Shown: one piece after another, positions 26,103-33,903 of the stretch | Numbering within the stretch: position 1 is the first letter of the stretch | Layout of the letters: each line of letters opens with the position of its first letter | Assembly (NCBI RefSeq): GCF_902381825.1 | Contig: NZ_LR698973.1 | Location: forward strand, 3,249,640-3,313,639 | Length of the DNA stretch: 64,000 bases | Direction of reading: 5' to 3' | Source of the DNA: Pseudocoprococcus catus | GTDB taxonomy: Bacteria > Bacillota > Clostridia > Lachnospirales > Lachnospiraceae | Made by a program: the position numbers and the translations under genes | Notes under the pieces: model-generated | Told to the model about the DNA's origin: nothing | Database searches by the model: none | The model's input: the letters and a program-made list of their open reading frames with translations, nothing else

Positions 26103-26660
26103 GTGGTTAATATTATCGTTGTCTTTTCTAGCCAGAAGGATGGCATTAATATCCGCAACCTTCTGATGAGGCACGGGCATAATGTGGTCACTGTCTGTAC
26201 CAACGGAGCCGCTGTCAGTCAGGCCGTTGATCAGATGGAAGGCTCCGACGGCATTGTTGTGTCGGGCTATAAGTACCAGGATATGACCTACAGTGACCTT
26301 CTGGCGGATCTTCCGGATACATGGCAGATGATCGTTATGGCCTCTCCGGGTAATCTGAGCCATATTTTTGAGTACAACGTTATTAAAATTCCCATGCCGG
26401 TCAAAGTCTATGATCTGTTTACAACATTGCAGGCCATTGAGACAACCATTATGCGCCAACGCAAGAAGCGCAGAGAAAAGCCGAAGGAGCGTTCATCCGC
26501 TGAGAGAGCCTTGCTTGAACATGCCAAAAGCCTTTTGATGGAGACAAAGAATATGTCCGAGATCGAAGCTCACAGGTACATACAGAAATGCAGCATGGAT
26601 AACGGAACCAACATGGTAGAGACAGCGCAGATGGTTATCGAGATTTATTCGCAGGTGTAA
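26103..26660 (+). CDS. ANTAR-domain RNA-binding antiterminator with a degenerate receiver
   Basis: 185 residues, GTG start behind GGAGGTGG. The N-terminal 120 residues keep the receiver fold (NIIVVFSSQKDGINIRNLLMR) but the usual phospho-acceptor Asp at strand 3 is absent (GSDGIVVSGYKYQD), so phosphorylation is unlikely. The C-terminal ANTAR domain (AERALLEHAKSLLMETKNMS to IQKCSMDNG) binds paired hairpins in leaders to prevent termination. Next to glnA, as in NitR-like systems, it most likely governs nitrogen genes; gltB, 33 kb away, has a terminator in its upstream region. Confidence 0.88.
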   Translation: MVNIIVVFSSQKDGINIRNLLMRHGHNVVTVCTNGAAVSQAVDQMEGSDGIVVSGYKYQDMTYSDLLADLPDTWQMIVMASPGNLSHIFEYNVIKIPMPVKVYDLFTTLQAIETTIMRQRKKRREKPKERSSAERALLEHAKSLLMETKNMSEIEAHRYIQKCSMDNGTNMVETAQMVIEIYSQV

Positions 26661-26667
26661 AGCGGTG

Positions 26668-26972
26668 TGCGAAACTTCAAGGGTATTGAATTGTTGAGAT
26701 ATTTAACAGTTTCGTGGCGGCAAAACACGAAGGCTGTGAATTGATTGGATCACTGTATTATTCAAATGCAGGCACGTTTGCACTGCCAGCACCTAGCAGC
26801 GGTACATAAGGCAGCAAAGGACGCTGCCTAAGGACCGGCTGGTGCTGAAGCACCTGCATCTGAATAATACAGTGATCCAATCGATAATGAGGTTTATTGA
26901 GTTTTGCCTTAATAATTCAAGGTTATACAACTGTTAAATACCTCAACATTTTCAAAGGCTGTGAGTTTCGCA
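26668..26972. repeat. Giant imperfect hairpin H1
   Basis: A 305-bp palindrome starting 8 bases after the ANTAR stop codon. Paired blocks from outside in: TGCGAAACT/AGTTTCGCA, TGTTGAGATATTTAACAGTT with its complement (one mismatch), GGCAAAAC/GTTTTGCC, a 31-bp block around GATCACTGTATTATTCA (two mismatches), CAGCACC/GGTGCTG, and the tip GGCAGC-AAAGGAC-GCTGCC. The internal core reads, on the reverse strand, TCCTTAGGCAGC then GTCCTTT then GCTGCCTTATGTAC, closely matching H2. It has the shape of a MITE or a structured RNA; it holds no gene. Confidence 0.85.
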
Positions 26973-27137
26973 AATATTATTTACGCCGTAGGGGTTATAG
27001 GGGAGTGCAGCTCGGAAGGTTATAGAAATGGATAGATAAACTCGAGTATAGGACTTTTGAGTTTGGAAATTTGTTAGAATGCGTGCAATTCAAATGGTAT
27101 AGATAGATGAGATAAGTGCATGTAGAAAATGTACACG
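26973..27137. other. Spacer between H1 and the bioY operator
   Basis: 165 bases with no gene, hairpin or promoter that I can support. Confidence 0.5.
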
Positions 27138-27196
27138 AGCCTATTGTTAACTTAAATATAAAAATGGTTGACAATAGGCTTTCTATGGTTTACAAT
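27138..27196 (+). promoter_or_regulatory. BirA-type operator and promoter of bioY
   Basis: TTGTTAAC (27144-27151), 15 bases, GTTGACAA (27167-27174) is the inverted-repeat layout of BirA operators in Firmicutes (TTGTTAAC-N14-16-GTTAACAA); the arms extend to 14 bp (AGCCTATTGTTAAC). It overlaps the -35 TTGACA (27168-27173), which with 17 bases and TACAAT (27191-27196) makes a near-consensus promoter. Biotin-loaded BirA would thus shut off bioY. The BirA gene itself is not in the window. Confidence 0.8.
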
Positions 27197-27220
27197 ACCA
27201 ACATCAGAAATTTTTATTTG

Positions 27221-27445
27221 AATGAAAGAAACAAGCATTAGAAAAAGCCTTGTTATCCTGGATAGCTGTAATGAACTGACAGATTCGGATACAGGTGCTT
27301 CCAGCGCGTCCAGTACTTAGGCAGTGTCTTTTACTGCCTTATGTACTGTTGACAGCGCTGGGCAACGAGAGCGGCCTGCTCCGAACTGCCAGTTCATTAC
27401 AGTTTTGATAATTTGATGGCTTTTTCTAATGCTTGTTTCTACATT
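27221..27445. repeat. Giant imperfect hairpin H2 in the bioY leader
   Basis: A 225-bp palindrome between the bioY promoter and start codon. Perfect outer arms of 22 bp (GAAACAAGCATTAGAAAAAG and on to GCC), then CTGTAATGAACTG/CAGTTCATTACAG, CCAGCGC/GCGCTGG and the tip AGGCAGT-GTCTTTT-ACTGCCT. The core is the same family as H1 in the opposite orientation; it shares CAGGTGCTTC with H1 and H3. In RNA it would form a rod of about 100 bp ending 28 bases before the bioY start. Confidence 0.88.
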
Positions 27446-27472
27446 AAGAAGAGATGTAGAGGAGTTGTTACC

Positions 27473-28036
27473 ATGGAAAATGAATTTTCAAACAGAATTT
27501 CAGTGAAGAATATTGTGTTAGCCGGCATGTTTGCCGCATTCCTGGCGGTTATGTCCCAGATTTCCCTGCCGATGCCGACAGGTGTCCCGATTACGGTGCA
27601 GGTTTTTGCGGTTGCACTGGTGGGGGTGATCCTGGGCTGGAAGAGAGGTGTTCTGGCGGTTCTTGTGTATATTTTAATCGGTGCCGTTGGCGTTCCGGTT
27701 TTTGCTAATTTTAAAGGCGGGCTTTCTGTTCTGACAGGCCTGACAGGCGGTTACATCATTGCGTGGCCGGTGATGACAATTTTATGCGGTATCCAGCCGA
27801 AGACGCAGAATGCAAAGCTGAATATGACAGTGAATATTATTTTATCTCTGGTGGGTCTGGCTGTCTGTGAAGGTGTGGGCGCCCTGCAGTGGGCATTGCT
27901 TTCAGGTAATGATCTGAGAGGCATTATTATTTATTCCCTGACAGCATTTGTACCAAAAGATATCGTTTTGACGGTGATGGCCGTGATCATCGGCAGACAG
28001 GTGAGAAAAATGGCAGCAAAGGCCGGTGAATTGTAG
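27473..28036 (+). CDS. bioY: Biotin transporter BioY (ECF S-component)
   Basis: 187 residues from the ATG at 27473 with AGAGGAG upstream; the frame is open further but runs into hairpin H2. Six membrane segments and the BioY marks LPMPTGVPITVQVFAVALVG, GAVGVPVFANFKGGLSVLTG (biotin-pocket region) and GGYIIAW. It captures biotin and works with a shared energising module (EcfAA'T) encoded elsewhere. Monocistronic under a BirA-type operator, ended by a terminator. Confidence 0.95.
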   Translation: MENEFSNRISVKNIVLAGMFAAFLAVMSQISLPMPTGVPITVQVFAVALVGVILGWKRGVLAVLVYILIGAVGVPVFANFKGGLSVLTGLTGGYIIAWPVMTILCGIQPKTQNAKLNMTVNIILSLVGLAVCEGVGALQWALLSGNDLRGIIIYSLTAFVPKDIVLTVMAVIIGRQVRKMAAKAGEL

Positions 28037-28055
28037 AAATAAAAACACGCAAAAT

Positions 28056-28095
28056 AAGAAATCGTGAACACTTTGGTGGGCACGATTTCTTTGTG
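28056..28095 (+). terminator. Terminator after bioY
   Basis: AAGAAATCGTG (28056-28066) pairs perfectly with CACGATTTCTT (28081-28091). Confidence 0.75.
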
Positions 28096-28141
28096 GTAAA
28101 GAACGTTTTATTTTGTTTACTATATTCTGCCTGAACAGCTA

Positions 28142-28175
28142 TTGACAAAAATTATTAATAAGGATAGACTAACTC
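28142..28175 (+). promoter_or_regulatory. Promoter of the feo gene with an iron-box-like site
   Basis: TTGACA (28142-28147), 17 bases, TAGACT (28165-28170). The overlapping TAAGGATAGACTAACTC (28159-28175) matches 12 of 17 positions of the DtxR/IdeR consensus (TTAGGTTAGGCTAACCT). A DtxR-type iron repressor is therefore likely; this is a comparison made by eye. Confidence 0.55.
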
Positions 28176-28213
28176 CGTAAGAATTGATTTTTTTTATCAA
28201 TAGGAGACATAAA

Positions 28214-30583
28214 ATGACATTAAGAGATTTACAGATGGGTGAATCTGCCGTTATCACGACAGTAGGCGGAAGAGGTGCCCTCAGGCAGCATTTTCTGGAT
28301 ATGGGCATGATTCCTGGGGTTCAGGTAACACTTGTGAAGTATGCGCCGATGGGAGATCCGATGGAGCTGAGGCTTCACGGATACGAACTGACACTGAGAC
28401 TGGCAGATGCAGAGCAGATAGAGATTGAAGAAGTTCAGAAGGCAGGAGCCGAATATGAAGCCTCTAAGGCGGGAAAAGGTGGAAGATTGAAGGAAAGCGG
28501 GCGCTTTACGGATCATCCCGGTCTTGGTGAGGGTGGCAAATACCATGAGAAGGAGACGGAGCATCCGCTTCCGGATGGGACAACACTGACTTTTGCATTG
28601 GCGGGCAATCAGAATTGCGGTAAGACAACATTATTTAATCAGCTCACCGGTTCTAACCAGCATGTAGGTAATTTCCCGGGAGTTACTGTGGACCGTAAGA
28701 GCGGTGTGATCAGAGGACATGAGAATACACTGGTGACAGATTTGCCGGGAATTTATTCCCTGTCACCCTATACAAGTGAGGAAATTGTCTCAAGGCAGTT
28801 TATTCTTGATGAAAAGCCGACAGGTATTATTAATATTGTAGATGCAACCAACATTGAGAGAAATCTTTATCTGACCATGCAGCTGATGGAACTGGATGTA
28901 CCGATGGTGCTGGCATTGAATATGATGGACGAGATGCGCGGCAATGGCGGAACCGTTGACATCAATGAGATGGAGGCACTTCTTGGAATTCCGGTTGTAC
29001 CGATTTCGGCAGCGAAGAATGAAGGTATTGAGGAACTTGCAAGTCATGCGCTGCATGTGGCGAAGTATCAGGAATGCCGCGGAAGGAAAGATTTCTGCGA
29101 TGAGAGTGATCATGGTGGTGCGGTTCACCGCTGTCTGCATGGCATTATGCATCTGATTGAAGATCATGCCATACAGGCCGGCATTCCTGTGCGCTTTGCG
29201 GCCACAAAGCTGGTAGAGGGCGATAACGGCATCCTGGAAGCTTTGAACCTGTCACAGAATGAGCAGGAGATGCTTGAGCATATTATCTGTCAGATGGAGG
29301 AGGAGCGCGGACTTGATCGTGCAGCGGCCATTGCGGATATGCGTTTTTCATTTATCCAGCGCCTGACAGAAGCATGCGTGGTCAAACCGCATGAGAGCAA
29401 GGAACGTGAGAGAAGCCGTAAGATCGATCAGATCCTTACCGGCAAATATACAGCTATTCCATCTTTTATCGGTATTATGGCGTTGGTTTTCTGGCTGACA
29501 TTCAACGTGATCGGGGCATGGCTGCAGGGACTGCTTGGACAGTTCATTGGATGGCTGACGGAGCTGGCAGATGCGGGAATGACAGCCTGGAATGTGAATG
29601 ATGCCCTGCATTCGTTGATTATTAACGGTATTTTCAATGGCGTCGGCAGTGTGTTAAGTTTCCTGCCGATCATCGTGACGTTGTTCTTTTTCCTGTCACT
29701 TCTGGAGGATACAGGTTACATGGCCAGAGTGGCTTTCGTTATGGATAAGCTGTTGAGAAAGATTGGCCTTTCGGGACGAAGCATCGTACCGATGCTGATC
29801 GGCTTTGGATGTTCAGTACCGGGGGTTATGGCCAGCAGAACCCTGCCGTCGGAACGTGACCGTAAGATGACGATCATGCTGATTCCGTTTATGAGCTGTA
29901 CTGCAAAACTGCCGATTTACGGATTTTTTACGGCGGCATTTTTTCCGGAGTACAGCGGATTGATTATGGTTGCACTTTATTTTGGCGGTATTGCAGTCGG
30001 TATTCTGGTGGCGATGATTGCGAAGAACAGTATTTTCAAAGGGGATGCGGTACCTTTTGTTATGGAGCTGCCGAATTATAGAATGCCGGGAGCCAAGAAT
30101 GTTCTGCAGCTTTTGTGGGATAAGGCAAAAGATTTCCTTCAGCGAGCATTTACGGTTATATTCCTGGCAACGATTATTGTCTGGTTCCTGACAACATTCA
30201 GTCCGCATCTGAATATGGTGACAGAATCCAAAGATAGTATCTTGGCCGGTATTGCCGGTGTGATCGCACCAGTTTTTGCGCCGCTTGGATTCGGTGACTG
30301 GAGAATATCAACAGCATTGATCACTGGTTTTATTGCCAAAGAGAGCGTTGTTTCCACATTATCTATTTTGTTTGGGACAACAACTGCACTGACGTCGCTG
30401 ATATCGACAAAAGCAGCGGCAGCATTGCTTGTATTCTGTTTGCTTTATACGCCGTGCGTAGCTGCCATTGCATCCATACGAAGGGAGCTGGGACAGAAAT
30501 GGGCCATTGGTGTGGTTATTCTGCAGTGCGCCATTGCATGGGTATGCGCATTTGCCATGTATCATTTGCTGATGTTTTTGTAA
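28214..30583 (+). CDS. feoB: FeoA-FeoB fusion ferrous-iron transporter
   Basis: 789 residues from the ATG at 28214 (TAGGAG upstream). Residues 1-75 are a FeoA SH3-like domain (MTLRDLQMGESAVITTVGGR; LRLADAEQIEI), joined by a charged linker of about 45 residues to FeoB. The G-protein domain has G1 GNQNCGKTT (131-139), G3 DLPG and G4 NMMD. The membrane part carries the two gate motifs, including GFGCSVPGVMASR, and about ten helices. Fusion of FeoA with FeoB is known in some anaerobes. It imports Fe2+, and iron control through the box at 28159 fits. Confidence 0.95.
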   Translation: MTLRDLQMGESAVITTVGGRGALRQHFLDMGMIPGVQVTLVKYAPMGDPMELRLHGYELTLRLADAEQIEIEEVQKAGAEYEASKAGKGGRLKESGRFTDHPGLGEGGKYHEKETEHPLPDGTTLTFALAGNQNCGKTTLFNQLTGSNQHVGNFPGVTVDRKSGVIRGHENTLVTDLPGIYSLSPYTSEEIVSRQFILDEKPTGIINIVDATNIERNLYLTMQLMELDVPMVLALNMMDEMRGNGGTVDINEMEALLGIPVVPISAAKNEGIEELASHALHVAKYQECRGRKDFCDESDHGGAVHRCLHGIMHLIEDHAIQAGIPVRFAATKLVEGDNGILEALNLSQNEQEMLEHIICQMEEERGLDRAAAIADMRFSFIQRLTEACVVKPHESKERERSRKIDQILTGKYTAIPSFIGIMALVFWLTFNVIGAWLQGLLGQFIGWLTELADAGMTAWNVNDALHSLIINGIFNGVGSVLSFLPIIVTLFFFLSLLEDTGYMARVAFVMDKLLRKIGLSGRSIVPMLIGFGCSVPGVMASRTLPSERDRKMTIMLIPFMSCTAKLPIYGFFTAAFFPEYSGLIMVALYFGGIAVGILVAMIAKNSIFKGDAVPFVMELPNYRMPGAKNVLQLLWDKAKDFLQRAFTVIFLATIIVWFLTTFSPHLNMVTESKDSILAGIAGVIAPVFAPLGFGDWRISTALITGFIAKESVVSTLSILFGTTTALTSLISTKAAAALLVFCLLYTPCVAAIASIRRELGQKWAIGVVILQCAIAWVCAFAMYHLLMFL

Positions 30584-30607
30584 CAGATGACATATTTTAC
30601 TTTACAG

Positions 30608-30645
30608 GCTGCTTTTCGGAAAGTTCCCGAAAGGCAGCTTTTTAC
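30608..30645 (+). terminator. Terminator after the feo gene
   Basis: GCTGCTTTTCGG pairs with CCGAAAGGCAGC (one G-U-like mismatch), then TTTTT. Confidence 0.85.
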
Positions 30646-30757
30646 GTTGCTGACTCAGATGCGTACTTTGTTGAATTCCTTTCCTTCAGTGATTGACCGG
30701 GAGAAGGAGTTGTAATAAAATAGGAAGAGTCAAAATGGCCGAAAGGAGATTTTTGGA

Positions 30758-32521
30758 ATGCGAACAGCTGAAGAACTTCGAAATGAACTGCGGGGGATGG
30801 ACAGGCGGAGCTATCCGGCCTATAAGGCACTGGCAGGAACCTGGCAGTTTGAGAAATATAGATTAACGATTGATCATGTGCAGGGAGATCCGTTTGCTTC
30901 ACCTTCCAGTCTGCATGTGGAGCTGTCTCACAGACAGGCCAGGATCCCGGAGCGATATTATGAGAATCCGTATGCAAAAACAGCACTCAGAGATTATATT
31001 GTCCGTGAAGCAGGGAGACAGTTTGAAAAATGCAATTTCAAAGCCAGAGGATCCGGCAAGAGCGGTCTGATGAGTATCAGCCGGTGCGGCCAGGAGGTAC
31101 TGGAGCGAAGCGCCTGTGAAATTGACGGGGAAGGGATTATACTCAGATTTCATGTGGGTTTTCCGGCTTTTGGAAGGACAATTCAGGCAAAGGAACTGGA
31201 AAAGATAGTATTTGATTTTCTTCCGGAGTGCATCGAGAATGCTATGTGTTGGCGAAGGCTTGATCATCAGGCAGTGGAACAGGCTGTCTGGCTGGCAGAG
31301 GACCAGGAAGCGCTGCGGAAGATACTTGTTGAGAAGCATTGGGTCGCTTTTGCTGCAAATGGTTCTGTTTTGCCGAGAAAGAGTGGTGTGTCAGAACTGC
31401 CGATGGCAGGAAGCGTTCCGTTTACGGCACCGGATTCAATGACAGAGACGGTTGAACTGCCGCATCGCGGCAAGGTGACAGGAATGGCTGTACCTGAGGG
31501 CATTACGCTGATCGTCGGCGGCGGTTATCATGGCAAGTCTACATTTTTGGAGGCGCTGCAAAACGGTGTGTATAATCATATCGGTGGTGACGGCAGGGAA
31601 TTGGTTATCACAGACAATACGGCAGTGAAGCTGAGAGCGGAAGACGGGCGTTCTGTGAGGAATGTAGATATTTCCATGTTCATTAATGATCTTCCGAATG
31701 GCAGGGATACGACCTGCTTTTCAACGATGGATGCCAGCGGCAGCACTTCTCAGGCTGCGGGAGTTGTTGAGAGTATGGAGGCGGGGACACGGCTGTTATT
31801 GATCGATGAAGATACATCGGCAACGAATTTTATGGTGCGGGATGCGCTGATGCAGCGGGTGATTTCCCGGGAGAAAGAGCCGATTACGCCATTTATCGAG
31901 CGGATGCGCGCACTTTATGAGCAGGCGGGTATATCGACAATTCTTGTTGCCGGAAGCTCAGGCGCATTCTTTTATAAAGCAGACAGAGTTATCCAGATGG
32001 ATCGCTATCATGTGGTGGATATCACGGAAAAAGTCCGCACCATCTGTGGACAAAATGCCTGTGGACAGCATGTTATGGAGCAGGTGCAGACTGCAGCCTT
32101 TGAGATGCCGGTATTTGACAGAAAAAGTCCGGCAGCCGGTCATAAACGGGAAGTGACGGACACGGGCAGAGAACGCGGCGGCCGGAGAGGACGGCATGGA
32201 TCAGGTGCTGCAGATCGTCCGCGTACAATGAAAGTGAAGATCATGGGCAAAGAAATGCTGATGCTTGATAAGGAAAACGTTGATCTGAGATATACAGAGC
32301 AGCTGGCAGACAGTGAGCAGACAACGGCATTGGCTTATTTTATGCGTTATCTTCTGGAGAAGGCAAAGTCAGCACAGACAGTCCGGGAATCTGTCAGTGA
32401 AATAGAAACACTTTTTGAGAAAAAAGGATGGCAGGCTTTTTGCAGTGGCTATGTACCCTGCGGGCTGGCACGGCCGAGGACGCAGGAAATATATGCGGTA
32501 CTTAACAGATACCGCGGTTAA
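30758..32521 (+). CDS. ABC-class predicted ATPase
   Basis: 587 residues, GAAAGGAG before the ATG. It matches the family known as 'predicted ATPase of the ABC class' (COG3044 type): N-terminal RNELRGMDRRSYPAYKALAG and SLHVELSHRQARIP, a Walker A of unusual form GGGYHGKSTFLEAL (near residue 250), a signature-like MDASGSTSQAAG and Walker B LLLIDEDTSATNFM. No membrane segments, so it is not a transporter by itself. Its biochemical function is not established. A stretch of basic linker (residues 465-490, GRERGGRRGRHG) precedes a C-terminal helical part. Confidence 0.85.
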   Translation: MRTAEELRNELRGMDRRSYPAYKALAGTWQFEKYRLTIDHVQGDPFASPSSLHVELSHRQARIPERYYENPYAKTALRDYIVREAGRQFEKCNFKARGSGKSGLMSISRCGQEVLERSACEIDGEGIILRFHVGFPAFGRTIQAKELEKIVFDFLPECIENAMCWRRLDHQAVEQAVWLAEDQEALRKILVEKHWVAFAANGSVLPRKSGVSELPMAGSVPFTAPDSMTETVELPHRGKVTGMAVPEGITLIVGGGYHGKSTFLEALQNGVYNHIGGDGRELVITDNTAVKLRAEDGRSVRNVDISMFINDLPNGRDTTCFSTMDASGSTSQAAGVVESMEAGTRLLLIDEDTSATNFMVRDALMQRVISREKEPITPFIERMRALYEQAGISTILVAGSSGAFFYKADRVIQMDRYHVVDITEKVRTICGQNACGQHVMEQVQTAAFEMPVFDRKSPAAGHKREVTDTGRERGGRRGRHGSGAADRPRTMKVKIMGKEMLMLDKENVDLRYTEQLADSEQTTALAYFMRYLLEKAKSAQTVRESVSEIETLFEKKGWQAFCSGYVPCGLARPRTQEIYAVLNRYRG

Positions 32522-32597
32522 TGGATGGTACACGCCTGACAGGAAGGACTTTGATAAGGAATGTTGTAAATGCGTGCATTGAATTTAGGAGGAAAAT

Positions 32598-33353
32598 ATG
32601 CTGAATCAGTTTTCTAGAACAGAATTACTGCTGGGACATGACAATATGGAAAAACTGAAAAATGCCAGAGTGGCAGTTTTTGGAATAGGCGGTGTCGGCG
32701 GATTTACAGTTGAAGCCCTGGCAAGAAGCGGCGTCGGCACACTGGATCTGATTGATGATGACAGGGTGTGCCTGACGAATATCAATCGTCAGATTATTGC
32801 AACAAGAAAAACAATCGGACAGTACAAAGTGGATGCAGCCAAAGAAAGAATTCTGGATATTAATCCGGATGCAGTGGTCAATACCTATAAGACATTTTTT
32901 ATGCCGGATACGGCAGATGCTTTTGATTTTTCTGTCTATGATTATGTTGTGGATGCCATCGATACCGTCACGGGCAAGATTATGCTTGTGGAGGCTGCGC
33001 AGAAGGCCGGTACACCGATCATCAGTTCAATGGGAGCTGGCAATAAACTGGATCCGACAGCTTTTGAAGTGGCGGATATTTATAAGACATCGGTATGCCC
33101 TCTGGCAAAGGTTATGCGCCGGGAGCTGAAGAAAAGGGGCATCCGCAAGCTGAAAGTTGTTTATTCGAAAGAAAAGGCATTAACACCGATTGATGATACG
33201 GCCAACAGCTGCAGGTCACATTGTATCTGTCCGCCGGAAAGTGCAAGAACCTGTACACAGAGACGTCAGATTCCGGGAAGTACAGCCTTTGTCCCGTCTG
33301 TTGTGGGCCTGATCATTGCCGGAGAGGTTATTAAGGATTTGACGGTACATTAA
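32598..33353 (+). CDS. tcdA: tRNA threonylcarbamoyladenosine dehydratase
   Basis: 251 residues, TAGGAGG before the ATG. An E1-like (ThiF/MoeB) enzyme with the ATP-binding loop FGIGGVGGFTVEALARSG, the acidic DDD.V..TNINRQ motif, catalytic region KTSVCPLAKVMRRELKK and a C-terminal CRSHCICPP that could bind metal. The family (TcdA/CsdL) cyclises t6A37 to ct6A37 in tRNAs for ANN codons. It follows the ABC-class ATPase gene by 76 bases, and may be co-transcribed. Confidence 0.93.
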   Translation: MLNQFSRTELLLGHDNMEKLKNARVAVFGIGGVGGFTVEALARSGVGTLDLIDDDRVCLTNINRQIIATRKTIGQYKVDAAKERILDINPDAVVNTYKTFFMPDTADAFDFSVYDYVVDAIDTVTGKIMLVEAAQKAGTPIISSMGAGNKLDPTAFEVADIYKTSVCPLAKVMRRELKKRGIRKLKVVYSKEKALTPIDDTANSCRSHCICPPESARTCTQRRQIPGSTAFVPSVVGLIIAGEVIKDLTVH

Positions 33354-33489
33354 GACGGCTGTATCGCATATTACTTTTTTTTCTAAATTATGGCATATAA
33401 GGTATAAATGTGGTATACTCAATATACCTTTTGGGTTATCCCGGCGGGAAGAAACGCCCGGATTGAATAATAGAGGAAAGGATAAGTTT

Positions 33490-33903
33490 ATGCTGAATGA
33501 AGAGAAAATCCGCTGGATGACCAGAGCTTCTATTTATGAGAAGCGTCAGGGACATACGGATCTTGAACGAAATGAATATTTTCTTGGTGATTATGTCAGA
33601 CTCCATCTGATGAAGAACATGATTGGTGTGACGGTTGCCTATATTCTGATGGTAGGACTCTATGCGGTTTGCAAGATTGAGGATATATTCGCATTAGCAG
33701 CGAATATGCAGTTGATGGTGTTCCTGAAGGAAGTACTGCTTGTTTACCTGATTCTTGCGCTTATTTATACGGGTATTGGTATTATTTATTATGCATGGCA
33801 GTATCAGTCAAGCCATAAACAGTTAAAGAAGTATTATCGCATACTGCGCCATATTGACCAGTGCGGTGAGAAGAACAGCCGATCACAGGAGGATAAGAGA
33901 TGA
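33490..33903 (+). CDS. Small membrane protein of the cdaA operon
   Basis: 137 residues from the ATG at 33490 (AGGAAAGG upstream); a start at 33463 lacks spacing. A soluble N-terminus (EEKIRWMTRASIYEKRQGHT) of about 45 residues is followed by two membrane segments (LHLMKNMIGVTVAYILMVGL; VLLVYLILALIYTGIGIIYY) and a basic tail. Its stop overlaps the next start (ATGA). I do not recognise a family. Position at the head of the cdaA operon suggests a role near c-di-AMP synthesis or the envelope. Confidence 0.75.
   Translation: MLNEEKIRWMTRASIYEKRQGHTDLERNEYFLGDYVRLHLMKNMIGVTVAYILMVGLYAVCKIEDIFALAANMQLMVFLKEVLLVYLILALIYTGIGIIYYAWQYQSSHKQLKKYYRILRHIDQCGEKNSRSQEDKR

Noticed and set aside
26668..27445. 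CRISPR array or tandem repeat behind the ANTAR gene
   Set aside because: The repeats are inverted arms of two hairpins, not regularly spaced direct repeats.
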